From: Nitrincola schmidtii
GTDB lineage: Bacteria > Pseudomonadota > Gammaproteobacteria > Pseudomonadales > Balneatricaceae
Assembly: GCF_008973715.1 (NCBI RefSeq)
Contig: NZ_WBOL01000001.1
Coordinates: 1-64,000 of the forward strand
DNA length: 64,000 nt
Direction of reading: 5' to 3'
The translations under genes were made by a program, and so were the position numbers. A model generated the notes under the pieces. It saw only the letters and a list, made by a program, of their open reading frames with translations, was not told the origin of the DNA and searched no databases. Positions 53,080 through 61,527 of the stretch are shown in pieces. Numbering within the stretch: position 1 is the stretch's first letter; each line of letters opens with the position of its first letter.

Positions 53080-54503
53080 TGACAGACACTAAAGTCAGTC
53101 TTGAGCAAAAAGGTTTTGAACAGGTTGGTAAAATCAGTGATTCTGTTGGCCACCGTGGTGCGCCGCTGATCGATAAAATATTTGGTCGCTGGCTAGGAAC
53201 AACCGCTGATAAAGACTGGGTCGTGGATGCTGAATGGGGACGCATTCAACAAGAGCCCGTTCATGCACGTCGTTTACTCTATATCATGGTGCTAGCTTTG
53301 ATAGCTCTGTTGGTTTGGGCCGCTAACGCACCTTTAGACGAAGTTGCTCGGGGTGATGGACGTGTTATTCCATCGCGACAGTTACAGGTGGTTCAGTCTT
53401 TAGATGGCGGTATCGTTGAAGAAATATTAGTGCGTGAAGGGCAAATTGTAGACCAAGGTGATTTATTACTGCGCATTGATCCAACACGTGCTGTATCCAG
53501 TCTTCGTGAAAGCCGTGCGCAGTTCTTGTCTTTAACCGCAGAGGTTGCTCGATTACAAGCGCTTATTAGAAATCTTGATGAACCTGACTTCCCCCCCGAC
53601 ATCGTTATTGAAGCGCCCGAGATCGTCAATCATGAACGCAATACCTTCTTCAATAACCGTGAAGAACTGAATGAGCAGATTTCTATTTTCCAGCGGCAAT
53701 TAGAACAACGCGAGCAAGATCTTCGTGAGGCACGCGCCGCAAGATCACAGTACGCGAGTACAGTTTCTTCTGTATCCAGAGAGCTTCAAGTGACGCGTCC
53801 CTTATTACAATCGGGAGCCGTCTCTGATATCGATATTATTCGCCTTGAACGAGAATTATCCAATGCTCGTGGGGAATTAAATCGTGCGGAAGCGGGCATT
53901 AGTCGAAGCGAAGCGGCTATTGAAGAAGCCCGAAACAAGATACGTGAAGTAGAGCTGACCGTTCGAAATCGCTGGAATGCTCAGCTCTCTGAATCTCGTG
54001 GACGCCTAAATGTCCTCACTCAAGCTGAAACAGGCCTTGAGGATGTGGTTCGCCAAACAGAGATTAAAGCGCCGGTTAGGGGTACTGTGCAGCGTCTATT
54101 CACGAATACTGTTGGCGGTGTGGTCACACCCGGCAGAGAAGTTCTAGAGATCGTCCCTTTAGATGATCAGTTAATCATTGAAGCAAGAATTGCACCCAAG
54201 GATATCGCATTCATTCGTCCTGGTCAGCGCGCTGTGATTAAGTTTACCGCTTTTGATTTCGCTATTTTCGGCGGTCTCGATGCAGAAGTGGAGCATATCA
54301 GCGCTGATACGATAACAGATGATCGCGATAACACCTTTTTCTTGGTACGTTTACGTACTTTCGAATCCGGATTTGATGAAAACCTAACCATTATTCCGGG
54401 TATGACAACACAAGTTGATATTCTAACTGGCAAGAAAACTGTTTTAGAGTACATACTTAAACCGGTACTTAGAGCCACCTCACAGGCGATGAGCGAACGA
54501 TGA
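53079..54503 (+). CDS. lapC: HlyD-family periplasmic adaptor LapC
   Basis: Membrane-fusion protein joining the ABC transporter to the TolC-like channel. Residues 1-65 are cytoplasmic, with one membrane helix at about 68-85 (LLYIMVLALIALLVWAANAP). Then comes GDGRVIPSRQLQVVQSLDGGIV with the first half of the lipoyl domain, a long coiled coil (about 150-300), TEIKAPVRGTVQRLFTNTVGGVV for the second half, and a beta-barrel end with ITPGMTTQVDI-like IIPGMTTQVDILTGKKTVLEYILKP. The 474 residues are usual. Translationally coupled to lapB and to the next gene (ATGA overlap). Confidence 0.9.
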   Translation: MTDTKVSLEQKGFEQVGKISDSVGHRGAPLIDKIFGRWLGTTADKDWVVDAEWGRIQQEPVHARRLLYIMVLALIALLVWAANAPLDEVARGDGRVIPSRQLQVVQSLDGGIVEEILVREGQIVDQGDLLLRIDPTRAVSSLRESRAQFLSLTAEVARLQALIRNLDEPDFPPDIVIEAPEIVNHERNTFFNNREELNEQISIFQRQLEQREQDLREARAARSQYASTVSSVSRELQVTRPLLQSGAVSDIDIIRLERELSNARGELNRAEAGISRSEAAIEEARNKIREVELTVRNRWNAQLSESRGRLNVLTQAETGLEDVVRQTEIKAPVRGTVQRLFTNTVGGVVTPGREVLEIVPLDDQLIIEARIAPKDIAFIRPGQRAVIKFTAFDFAIFGGLDAEVEHISADTITDDRDNTFFLVRLRTFESGFDENLTIIPGMTTQVDILTGKKTVLEYILKPVLRATSQAMSER

Positions 54504-55099
54504 ATATAAAAAATCTATTTATTACCGACGAACGCTTTAACAGCCAACGCTGGACGAAAGCTTTTCCAGATGCTGAGGTTGTTGTGTCAGCCTCACTGCC
54601 GCCCTCGACGCCAAGGGGTTCGATCGTTTGGATACTAACAGATACGAATAACTGGCTAGATATGATTGCTTATTACACGCAGAACAACTGCACAGTCGTG
54701 GCTATGTCTCGTCAACAAAACATTGATGAGCTAAGAGAGGCACTTGAGGCTGGTGCTAGGGGGTATATAGACGCACTGTCTAATGTCGACACACTAAAGC
54801 AAGTCGCTAATAGTATTTCTGAAAATGCAATGTGGCTGCCGGCTACTCTCGTGGCTAGAATGGTGAGCACGCTTTCTTCTGTGATCAAACAACAGGAAAG
54901 TAGCAACGTTGATCTGAATGTTTTAACGGATCGAGAGCGTGAGGTGACTTCATTAATTTTAAAAGGTGCTAGCAACAAAGAAGTTGCTAGGCAGTTAGAT
55001 ATTACTGAGCGGACTGTTAAAGCTCATTTGACGTCGATATTTAGTAAGCTTGGCGCTAGAGATCGGATGCACTTGATGTTATTGATTAAAGGTTTGTAG
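54500..55099 (+). CDS. LuxR/NarL-type regulator with degenerate receiver domain
   Basis: A 199-residue protein with a C-terminal LuxR-type HTH: LTDREREVTSLILKGASNKEVARQLDITERTVKAHLTSIFSKLG (seen as LTDREREV...NKEVA...TVKAHL). The N-terminal 115 residues have the size and strand pattern of a receiver domain, including ALEAGARGYIDA near its end. The usual phosphoacceptor Asp does not appear: the third strand reads SIVWILTDTNN and the acidic cluster after strand one is ITDERF. Control is thus probably not by normal phosphorylation. It overlaps lapC by four bases, so it belongs to the secretion operon. Confidence 0.8.
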   Translation: MNIKNLFITDERFNSQRWTKAFPDAEVVVSASLPPSTPRGSIVWILTDTNNWLDMIAYYTQNNCTVVAMSRQQNIDELREALEAGARGYIDALSNVDTLKQVANSISENAMWLPATLVARMVSTLSSVIKQQESSNVDLNVLTDREREVTSLILKGASNKEVARQLDITERTVKAHLTSIFSKLGARDRMHLMLLIKGL

Positions 55100-55107
55100 G
55101 TGAATTT

Positions 55108-55344
55108 ATGAATAATGAAGATGATGAACTCAAACAAACCATAGCTAGATTAAATAACTCCGACATTGAACTCATCCGTGTTCTTGACGACTTAATTGAG
55201 CTTCTCATCAATAAGAAAGTTATCAAGTTTACCGATCTTCCTAATGAAGCCCAGCAAAAACTGATGATGCGCCAAACGCTACGTCAGAGAACGAATCACC
55301 TTAACCTGCTTGATGATGACGATGACAGCCTTAAATTTCTTTAA
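55108..55344 (+). CDS. Small acidic protein of unknown function
   Basis: A 78-residue protein, mostly helical and charged: IARVL-like IELIRVLDDLIELLINKKVIKFTDLPNEAQQKL, then an acidic DDDDD end. The stretch resembles small proteins seen in many gammaproteobacteria, whose role is unknown. ATG 55108 is nine bases after the regulator gene, so it is the last gene of the lap-type operon. Its 3' end overlaps the convergent lapD gene by 14 bases. Confidence 0.65.
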   Translation: MNNEDDELKQTIARLNNSDIELIRVLDDLIELLINKKVIKFTDLPNEAQQKLMMRQTLRQRTNHLNLLDDDDDSLKFL

Positions 55345-57271
55345 AGCTGTCAACTTTCACTCCGGGTCCGGTACAACCATCAATACCTAGCTGCTTGAAT
55401 ACATCTATCAAGTTAGGATCCCTTACACCTTCAGCAATGACCATTAAGCCTATCGAGTGACCAAGTGTCGCAAGCCCTCTTAAGAAACTTTGTTGTGTGC
55501 TTTCGTGATCGATATCTTTCATCAAAGCTTGATCAACCTTGATATAGTCCAATCCATATTCTTGTAGATTACTGATTTTGGCAAAATCAGCGCCAGCACG
55601 TTCAAGTCCTATTGAGCACCCTAATGGTTTCAGTAAACGACAGAATTCACGAAACACTTCAGGATCTTGCGCAACGCAACGCTCATTCACCTCAAATGCC
55701 ATATAGGGCGCCACCGTGGGATATGCTTTTAACAACGAGTGAAGTTTATTTAAGGTGACAACATCAGCAATAGTCTCTGCGGACAGGTTGATCGCTGTGG
55801 GTTTCAAATTTTCCTTAGAAGAAAGATACTTCAGTTGATGCGACACCATCGCTAAATCGAGTTGTGGCAGCATGCCTAAACGTCTTGCCCAAGGGATGAA
55901 ATATCCCGCTGTATGCACTTCTCCTTGTAACTGCAAACGCATCATCGATTCTTGATGAATAAGTTTTCCATCAAGACTGAGCACTGGATAATGCTCGGCA
56001 TGAATACGCTCTCTAATCAGCGCCTCAGACAATACGATTCGCCATTCATCCGCATTACTGAAACGAAGCGTCGATTGAGAAACCAGGCAGAGTTCGCTGC
56101 AGATTGATTCACGATGTTCTGCCTGCGCTAACAAGGTATCAAGCTGCATCATTAAATTGCCACGACTCACCTCGGGTGAGAAATAGGTAGCCGCAATCGG
56201 AAGCTGCAATGGTTGTGCATAGCTATCAGACAGCTCCTGTAAGCTTTCAAGTATCTTGTCAGACAATGCAGATAGATCATTAGCATCAGTAATCAAGATG
56301 GCAAAATCACTGCCGTTTAAGCGCCCTGCATCGGCTTGTGTATAGGTTGAAGATAGCTCATTGATAGAGCTAGTCAGTCGATTGACAAGCTTCACGATAA
56401 GGTCATCAACCGCTTTATGTCCTAGCTGTTGATTTAAAGTGGCCAGATGAAAGACTCTGATCAATAAAATCGCATGTTGGGCGTCTTTATCATCTTGTTG
56501 AAGACGACTGTCCAGCAAACTAAAAAAGTATTCACGGTTGGCGAGGCCGGTTAGGGCGTCATGCTGATTCTTATAACGCATTTCCTCTAAGCGTTCGCGC
56601 TCGGAATTCAACATAGATCGAACGCGCTCAGAGAGAATATTCATGGCTCGCACCACGCGACCAAATTCAAGGGTACTGGGTTCCAGTGAGGTGATAAAAC
56701 GCCTTCCCCCAATCGCTTCTGCTTGATTGACAACATCATCCAACGGACGAGTGATGTATTTTAGAATCAAGGTGCCGAGTATACCCGCCCCGAGAGATAC
56801 CACTAAAAACCAAACAAATAGATCTCGAGTGGTCGCCCATAAAGCCTGGTAGGCAAAACGCGTATGACTTTCAACAAATAAGGTCCCTAGCTGGAACCAA
56901 CCATCTTGCACTTGTGCGACGCCAGGTTCGATATTCAAGGGTGCAAAATCTGTAAACCAGTTCGGAATACCTAGGGATGCATCACCCTCAAACACTCTTC
57001 GCTGAATAGTATTTCCTTCCGGGTCTATCAGTTCAATTCGCTGGTAGTGACCGGTATCAAATTGCGCCGCGATCATCAGCTCTATCATCACGGGGTCTTT
57101 TTCAATTTGTGACAAGGTCAAGGCCAGCGAGTTGGCATTGTCGATGTTTTTCAGCAACAGCTGCTCTTCAAAGTAGTCCTTTGCTTTGAAGGTACTAATG
57201 CTAAAGCTACTGATGAAGGCGATCGACATCATTAAGGCCACGGCTATCCAGAGCTGTCTAATCAGTGACAT
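55331..57271 (-). CDS. lapD: LapD-type c-di-GMP receptor with degenerate GGDEF and EAL domains
   Basis: Inner-membrane receptor that binds c-di-GMP and sequesters the protease LapG. The 646 residues hold an N-terminal helix, a LapD/MoxY-type periplasmic domain (about 25-150, FEEQLLLKNIDNANSLALTLSQ and FQLGTLFVESHTRFAYQALW), a second helix (about 150-172), HAMP (TRPLDDVVNQAEAIGGRRF), GGDEF (about 230-400) and EAL (about 405-646). The cyclase motif reads NGSDF instead of GGDEF and the phosphodiesterase start is ESMMRL rather than EALLR, as in known LapD, so it should be a binding protein without enzyme activity. It lies directly before lapG in transcription order after it. Confidence 0.92.
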   Translation of the reverse strand: MSLIRQLWIAVALMMSIAFISSFSISTFKAKDYFEEQLLLKNIDNANSLALTLSQIEKDPVMIELMIAAQFDTGHYQRIELIDPEGNTIQRRVFEGDASLGIPNWFTDFAPLNIEPGVAQVQDGWFQLGTLFVESHTRFAYQALWATTRDLFVWFLVVSLGAGILGTLILKYITRPLDDVVNQAEAIGGRRFITSLEPSTLEFGRVVRAMNILSERVRSMLNSERERLEEMRYKNQHDALTGLANREYFFSLLDSRLQQDDKDAQHAILLIRVFHLATLNQQLGHKAVDDLIVKLVNRLTSSINELSSTYTQADAGRLNGSDFAILITDANDLSALSDKILESLQELSDSYAQPLQLPIAATYFSPEVSRGNLMMQLDTLLAQAEHRESICSELCLVSQSTLRFSNADEWRIVLSEALIRERIHAEHYPVLSLDGKLIHQESMMRLQLQGEVHTAGYFIPWARRLGMLPQLDLAMVSHQLKYLSSKENLKPTAINLSAETIADVVTLNKLHSLLKAYPTVAPYMAFEVNERCVAQDPEVFREFCRLLKPLGCSIGLERAGADFAKISNLQEYGLDYIKVDQALMKDIDHESTQQSFLRGLATLGHSIGLMVIAEGVRDPNLIDVFKQLGIDGCTGPGVKVDSFKEI

Positions 57272-57312
57272 ATTTGATTCTCCTTAATGAAATCATTTTG
57301 CTATGCTGTTAT

Positions 57313-58017
57313 TCATTGAAAGGTCACTCCTTCCTGTTGAATTCTGTCTAACACATTTCGCCACCGAGATAGGCGAGCGGTAGAGCTGGCTGCAGGTGAT
57401 GTCGCCCCACCCGCCCATAAACCTTCACTGTTAAAACTGAACACAGGTGACAAGTCGGGTCGCTGTGAAGCTGGACTGATCGTTGACACTAAACTGTCTA
57501 AAATAAGCGGCTCTGACGTTGGCGTGGCATAATAACCCAGCACCATGTGGGCTTGCGTAATGCTACTTCTTGGCCCACCCATTCTGGCATTAACGTAAAT
57601 AAGTCGCAGACGATCGTCACTCACACCCGCCAGTCGCAGACTCACGTATTGTAAAATCGCGTAATCCTCACAATCGCCTAAACCATGCCCCAGTGTTTCT
57701 AGGGGGGATGCCCAATAGTCTTCAATACCATAGAGTCGCTGATCTGTTCGATAACGAACGTGTTGATGAACGAATTGATTGACGATGTCGAGTTTTTGTC
57801 TTTCTGTGGACGCTTGAGACGCCTGTCTGATCATCGACTCCCAGTTGCGCGCTACTTGACCTCGATTAGCACCAAAACGACTTTCTATTTGACGATGAAA
57901 ATGATCGAATTGAATGCTGGCCCGACTGTGCAATCCATGACTCAACAGTACGCCTGCTATCACGATCAGAAACAGCAATAAGTGTATGAGTCGCGGCTGA
58001 AGCAGTCGCTTTAGCAT
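57313..58017 (-). CDS. lapG: LapG-type periplasmic transglutaminase-like cysteine protease
   Basis: Cuts the N-terminal region of a large surface adhesin, releasing it when c-di-GMP falls. The catalytic triad is visible: Cys 116 in GLGDCEDYA, His 157 in QAHMVLGYY and Asp 174 in LILDSLV. An N-terminal hydrophobic helix (RLIHLLLFLIVIAGVLLSHG) is the export signal. ATG 58017 was chosen over a TTG at 58023. 234 residues, normal. The 41-base gap to lapD indicates one transcript. Confidence 0.93.
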   Translation of the reverse strand: MLKRLLQPRLIHLLLFLIVIAGVLLSHGLHSRASIQFDHFHRQIESRFGANRGQVARNWESMIRQASQASTERQKLDIVNQFVHQHVRYRTDQRLYGIEDYWASPLETLGHGLGDCEDYAILQYVSLRLAGVSDDRLRLIYVNARMGGPRSSITQAHMVLGYYATPTSEPLILDSLVSTISPASQRPDLSPVFSFNSEGLWAGGATSPAASSTARLSRWRNVLDRIQQEGVTFQ

Positions 58018-58101
58018 AAACAATGTCCATGTGTACGAAAAAGAAATTGATAAGCTCGCGCAAATCGGAATATGCTGATTTCAGATCAGTATAATACAAA
58101 G

Positions 58102-58130
58102 TTTTATATTCAGACCAAGTTTATATAAAA
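58102..58130. promoter_or_regulatory. Inverted repeat TTTTATAT-N13-ATATAAAA upstream of the ArsR-type gene
   Basis: Perfect 8-bp arms about 40 bases before the ArsR-type start and between it and divergent lapG. A+T-rich inverted repeats of this size are typical operators of BigR/ArsR-family repressors. GATCAGTA also occurs on both sides (58085 and 58133). Confidence 0.45.
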
Positions 58131-58173
58131 TAGATCAGTAAGCACAAAAAAAAATATTATTAGGGTGAATCAA

Positions 58174-58524
58174 TTGAATGCTGCTACGAGTTCTGAAATA
58201 AACCAGGAGCCTTCGTTTCCTGCAGAAGGACTTGAATTAATGAAGGCCAATGCTGCTCAAGCAGCGCAACTGATGAAAGCACTTGGCAATGATAGCCGCC
58301 TGCTGATTCTGTGCTATTTGGGTAATCGTGAACTGTCCGTATCCCAGCTGAACAGCTTTTTGGATTTGAGCCAGTCGGCGTTATCACAGCACTTGGCCTT
58401 GCTTCGTCGTGATGGATTAGTTAAAACACGTCGTGAATCACAAACCATCTATTACTCTTTAGAGGGTGATAAGGCTAAGCGCCTGATTGGCACACTTCAC
58501 GATATCTTCTGTCCTACGCTTTAG
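58174..58524 (+). CDS. ArsR-family repressor with BigR/SqrR-like cysteine pair
   Basis: A winged-helix repressor of about 116 residues: LMKALGNDSRLLILCYLGNRELSV, the recognition helix LDLSQSALSQHLALLRRDGLV and the wing TRRESQTIYYSL. Cysteines sit in LILCYLG (Cys 47) and at the C-terminus IFCPTL (Cys 113). These places match the two thiols of BigR/SqrR, which sense reactive sulphur species, while the usual arsenic/zinc sites are absent. TTG 58174 has AGGGTG six bases upstream; GTG 58165 lies inside that site. No sulphur gene is next to it, so its regulon is elsewhere or only itself. Confidence 0.85.
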   Translation: MNAATSSEINQEPSFPAEGLELMKANAAQAAQLMKALGNDSRLLILCYLGNRELSVSQLNSFLDLSQSALSQHLALLRRDGLVKTRRESQTIYYSLEGDKAKRLIGTLHDIFCPTL

Positions 58525-58547
58525 TCAGGGCCGATTGCTTAAACGAT

Positions 58548-58568
58548 GGGGCCATCTGCGGCCCCTTT
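58548..58568 (+). terminator. Terminator between the ArsR-type gene and the convergent Pat gene
   Basis: GGGGCC ATCTGC GGCCCC TTT, a strong GC stem with a short T-run after it. Confidence 0.75.
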
Positions 58569-58592
58569 CGCTTTGCAACTTATGATGGTTTA

Positions 58593-61331
58593 TCAGTGCT
58601 GTAATCTGAGCATCTGCCAGTCTTCAGTTGGCTCATGAAGCATCAGCTTCATTTCGATCACTTCTTCTTCACTGTTAAAGCTATTTCTAAAGCCAAGTTT
58701 TCTAGCCAATCCCTGCATGCCTTTATTTGACGGTAGCGTTGAACCCATAATCATCAAGGTACCTCGAGCACGACAGTACTGAATGATTTTCTCCATTAGA
58801 ATCATCCCTAAACCTTCGCCCTGCATATCATCGCGTATCACGACGGAGAACTCCGCACGAATATTATCTGCATCGGTGACCGCTCTAACGACACCCAGAG
58901 TCTCAACTCCTGAGCCATCAAGTTTTGGCGCTGATACGATCAACGCCATCTCGCGGTCGTAATCGATCTGTGTCCAATTAGCCAGCTCTTGATGTGTGGG
59001 CACTCCACGACTGTAAAAATAACGCAGTCGGATAGACTCAGGTGACAGTTGATTCCAAAATTCTAAATGCGCGGGTTCATCCTCTCCCCTAATGGCTCTA
59101 AGCGTTGCAGCTCGACCGGAACGCCTGAGGGTAATTTGTTCGGTAAGATGTTCGGGATAGGGCGAAACGGATAGCTCTGCAGGCTCTGCTAGGGAGACGC
59201 ATACATCGACCGCCAACAAACCGCGTTTATTGAGTAACAGGGGATTGATTTCCAACGCTTTCAACTGTTTTAACTCAACGGCCATTTGACCCAGTTTTAT
59301 CAGCAGATCGCAGAGGTTATCTAAATCACGCTCTGGCCACTCAGAGTTTTCAGAAATGATCTGATATACCCTAGATTGGCGGATCAGTTGGTGAGCCAAC
59401 GCAGAATTTATCGGGGTTAGCATTAAGGCTCGATCTGCCATGGTATCGGCGGTATAGCCTCCAATACCGAAAATCACCAACGGACCAAATACTGGATCAC
59501 GGGTAATACCTAAATTGATCTGCAGCGATTGGAAACCGCGCTTCATTTGCTGTATAGCAAAACCAAACTGTTGCTCTGGCGGATAACGCTCGCTAATACG
59601 ATAGGCTAGCTTAGTTGTCGCATGCCGGACTTCTTGCATCGAATAAAGATCCAACGCAAGATCTCGCCAGCGATTGCGACTGCTATCACGCTCGTAACAG
59701 AAGGGATAAGCATTGTCTTGATGCAAAGCGCGCACCGCCACGGAGCCACCGAGTTGACTGGCAATATCGACCACACCATCAATGTCATTGGCATAATGCG
59801 TATTAGAGGTGGGTATCTCGTAAAGGTCTAACAAATCACAGGCTTCTGTGTGCGTTAGAAAGTCACGCCCTTCTGCCCAAACACTGTCAATTAAATCCAG
59901 TGCTTTTTTGCGATTTGGCTGGTTATCAATACGATAAGGCGCCGGTGTTTGACGCATCACCTTTTGGTTACGGTGGTATTCCACCATGAACATAAAGGCA
60001 TCAATCGCTTCTTCTGGATTAAGGAAGGTGATAACCCCTGCGTTGTTACACCGATTACGAGCGCCGATGGCAGATTCGCGTCCCATCCAACAGGTCAGCA
60101 CATTTCGGGGAGTTTTCTTGGCAATTTTAACGACCGCATCAGCGGTTTCAATACTGGGTGCCATACGTGTAGGTGCATGGATAGAAAGTACAGAGTCTAC
60201 GTTAGGATCTTTCAGCAGGCGTTCGATAACGGATGCATAACGATCTGGCGTTGCATCAGCGTTTAGATCGACTGGATTTCTGCCATTCCAATGAGCCGGT
60301 AAAATGTCGGCTAAGTCTTTAACGGTTTCTTCTGTAAGTTCTGCTAGCTGTCCTTGACGGGCACGCAAGCGATCGTAGGCTAAGGCATTTGGACCCATAC
60401 CGTTACACACGATAGCGATACGCTCTCCACGCATAGGCTTCATGCGTGTCAGTGTCTCTAGGGCGTTAAACAGCATGTCAGACGTATCTACTCGAACAAC
60501 ACCGGCTCTTTTTAAGGCGGCATCATAGACATGGTCTTGATCCGCAATACCCTCGCAGACCTCTTCTTGCATTCGTCCATCAGGAATAATGCCCGATTTT
60601 AACACCAGCACTAGCTTGTTGCGTGACGCAGCACGTAAGGCAGAAATAAAGTTTCGTGAGGGCCCTATCACTCGATCCATTTGCAATAGGATGGCGTGTG
60701 TTGTTGGTTCCCCTGCGAGGAAATCAATAATTGAGGGCAGATCGACATCGACGCCGTCGCCCAGGGTTAAGAAGTGCGAAAAGCCGATTTCTTGACCATT
60801 GGCCCAGTCGATCATGGCGGTACCGATAAGACCCGACTGACCTACGTAGGCAACGCGACCCTTGCGAATGTTTACATGCGAGAAACTGGCATTCATATTA
60901 GAGCCGGGGATCAACATGCCCATACAGTCAGGACCTAAAATACGAATACCATAGGAACGCGCGGCTTCACGAATTTCATCCTTGATACTGCCTTGTCCGG
61001 TAATACTTTCTAGGGTTAACCCCCCCGTCAGGATCATCGCCGCACGAACCATGTTGGCTCCGAGCTTGCGAACCAAGTCAGCGACAGTATCGGGTGGTGT
61101 ACAGATAATGGCCAAATCAGGCATCTCTGGTAGAGCACCTATATTTTTGTAACATGTCACACCATTGACCTGTTTATAGCCCTCTTTGTTGACGGCAAAC
61201 AGAGGGCCTTTAAAACCGCTGTCGAGTAAATTTCGCAACACAATTCCGCCCATGCTGTCTTCTCGCTCGGAGGCGCCAAAGACTGCAATTGAACGTGGAC
61301 GAAAGAAGCGCTTTAGGTATTTAGTCGACAT
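58593..61331 (-). CDS. Pat/YfiQ-type protein: acyl-CoA synthetase (NDP-forming)-like plus GNAT acetyltransferase
   Basis: A 912-residue protein of the Pat family, which acetylates lysines of enzymes such as acetyl-CoA synthetase. The N-terminal CoA-binding domain (about 1-130, FRPRSIAVFGASEREDSMGG) is followed by succinyl-CoA-ligase-like domains (ILGPDCMGMLIPG, VCNGMGPNALAYD), an ATP-grasp region (about 480-720, LAINPL-like ALEINPLLLNKRG) and a GNAT domain at the C-terminus (about 740-900, AEFSVVIRDDMQGEGLGMILMEKI with the acetyl-CoA loop QGEGLG). Length and order match the E. coli and Salmonella protein. The DNA composition is ordinary. It stands alone, with convergent and divergent neighbours. 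Confidence 0.92.
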   Translation of the reverse strand: MSTKYLKRFFRPRSIAVFGASEREDSMGGIVLRNLLDSGFKGPLFAVNKEGYKQVNGVTCYKNIGALPEMPDLAIICTPPDTVADLVRKLGANMVRAAMILTGGLTLESITGQGSIKDEIREAARSYGIRILGPDCMGMLIPGSNMNASFSHVNIRKGRVAYVGQSGLIGTAMIDWANGQEIGFSHFLTLGDGVDVDLPSIIDFLAGEPTTHAILLQMDRVIGPSRNFISALRAASRNKLVLVLKSGIIPDGRMQEEVCEGIADQDHVYDAALKRAGVVRVDTSDMLFNALETLTRMKPMRGERIAIVCNGMGPNALAYDRLRARQGQLAELTEETVKDLADILPAHWNGRNPVDLNADATPDRYASVIERLLKDPNVDSVLSIHAPTRMAPSIETADAVVKIAKKTPRNVLTCWMGRESAIGARNRCNNAGVITFLNPEEAIDAFMFMVEYHRNQKVMRQTPAPYRIDNQPNRKKALDLIDSVWAEGRDFLTHTEACDLLDLYEIPTSNTHYANDIDGVVDIASQLGGSVAVRALHQDNAYPFCYERDSSRNRWRDLALDLYSMQEVRHATTKLAYRISERYPPEQQFGFAIQQMKRGFQSLQINLGITRDPVFGPLVIFGIGGYTADTMADRALMLTPINSALAHQLIRQSRVYQIISENSEWPERDLDNLCDLLIKLGQMAVELKQLKALEINPLLLNKRGLLAVDVCVSLAEPAELSVSPYPEHLTEQITLRRSGRAATLRAIRGEDEPAHLEFWNQLSPESIRLRYFYSRGVPTHQELANWTQIDYDREMALIVSAPKLDGSGVETLGVVRAVTDADNIRAEFSVVIRDDMQGEGLGMILMEKIIQYCRARGTLMIMGSTLPSNKGMQGLARKLGFRNSFNSEEEVIEMKLMLHEPTEDWQMLRLQH

Positions 61332-61527
61332 GTGATTTCCTTCCCTTTTTGAGGGTTGAGCCTTAAGGTTTTACCTTCAGACTTAAGTTTAATACATTCT
61401 ATCCATTTCGCAGGTGCAGCAAAAGCAATTTCGATGCTTACATAAGTATATTTACTTATAGACTGGTGCATCTGGGCAGCCTTTGACTACACTGTATATA
61501 AGCTAATAACGTTTTTTGGGAGTCATC

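Noticed and set aside
59606-60266. Several + and - strand open frames inside the Pat-type gene
   Set aside because: All are shadows of a 912-residue gene with continuous family motifs.
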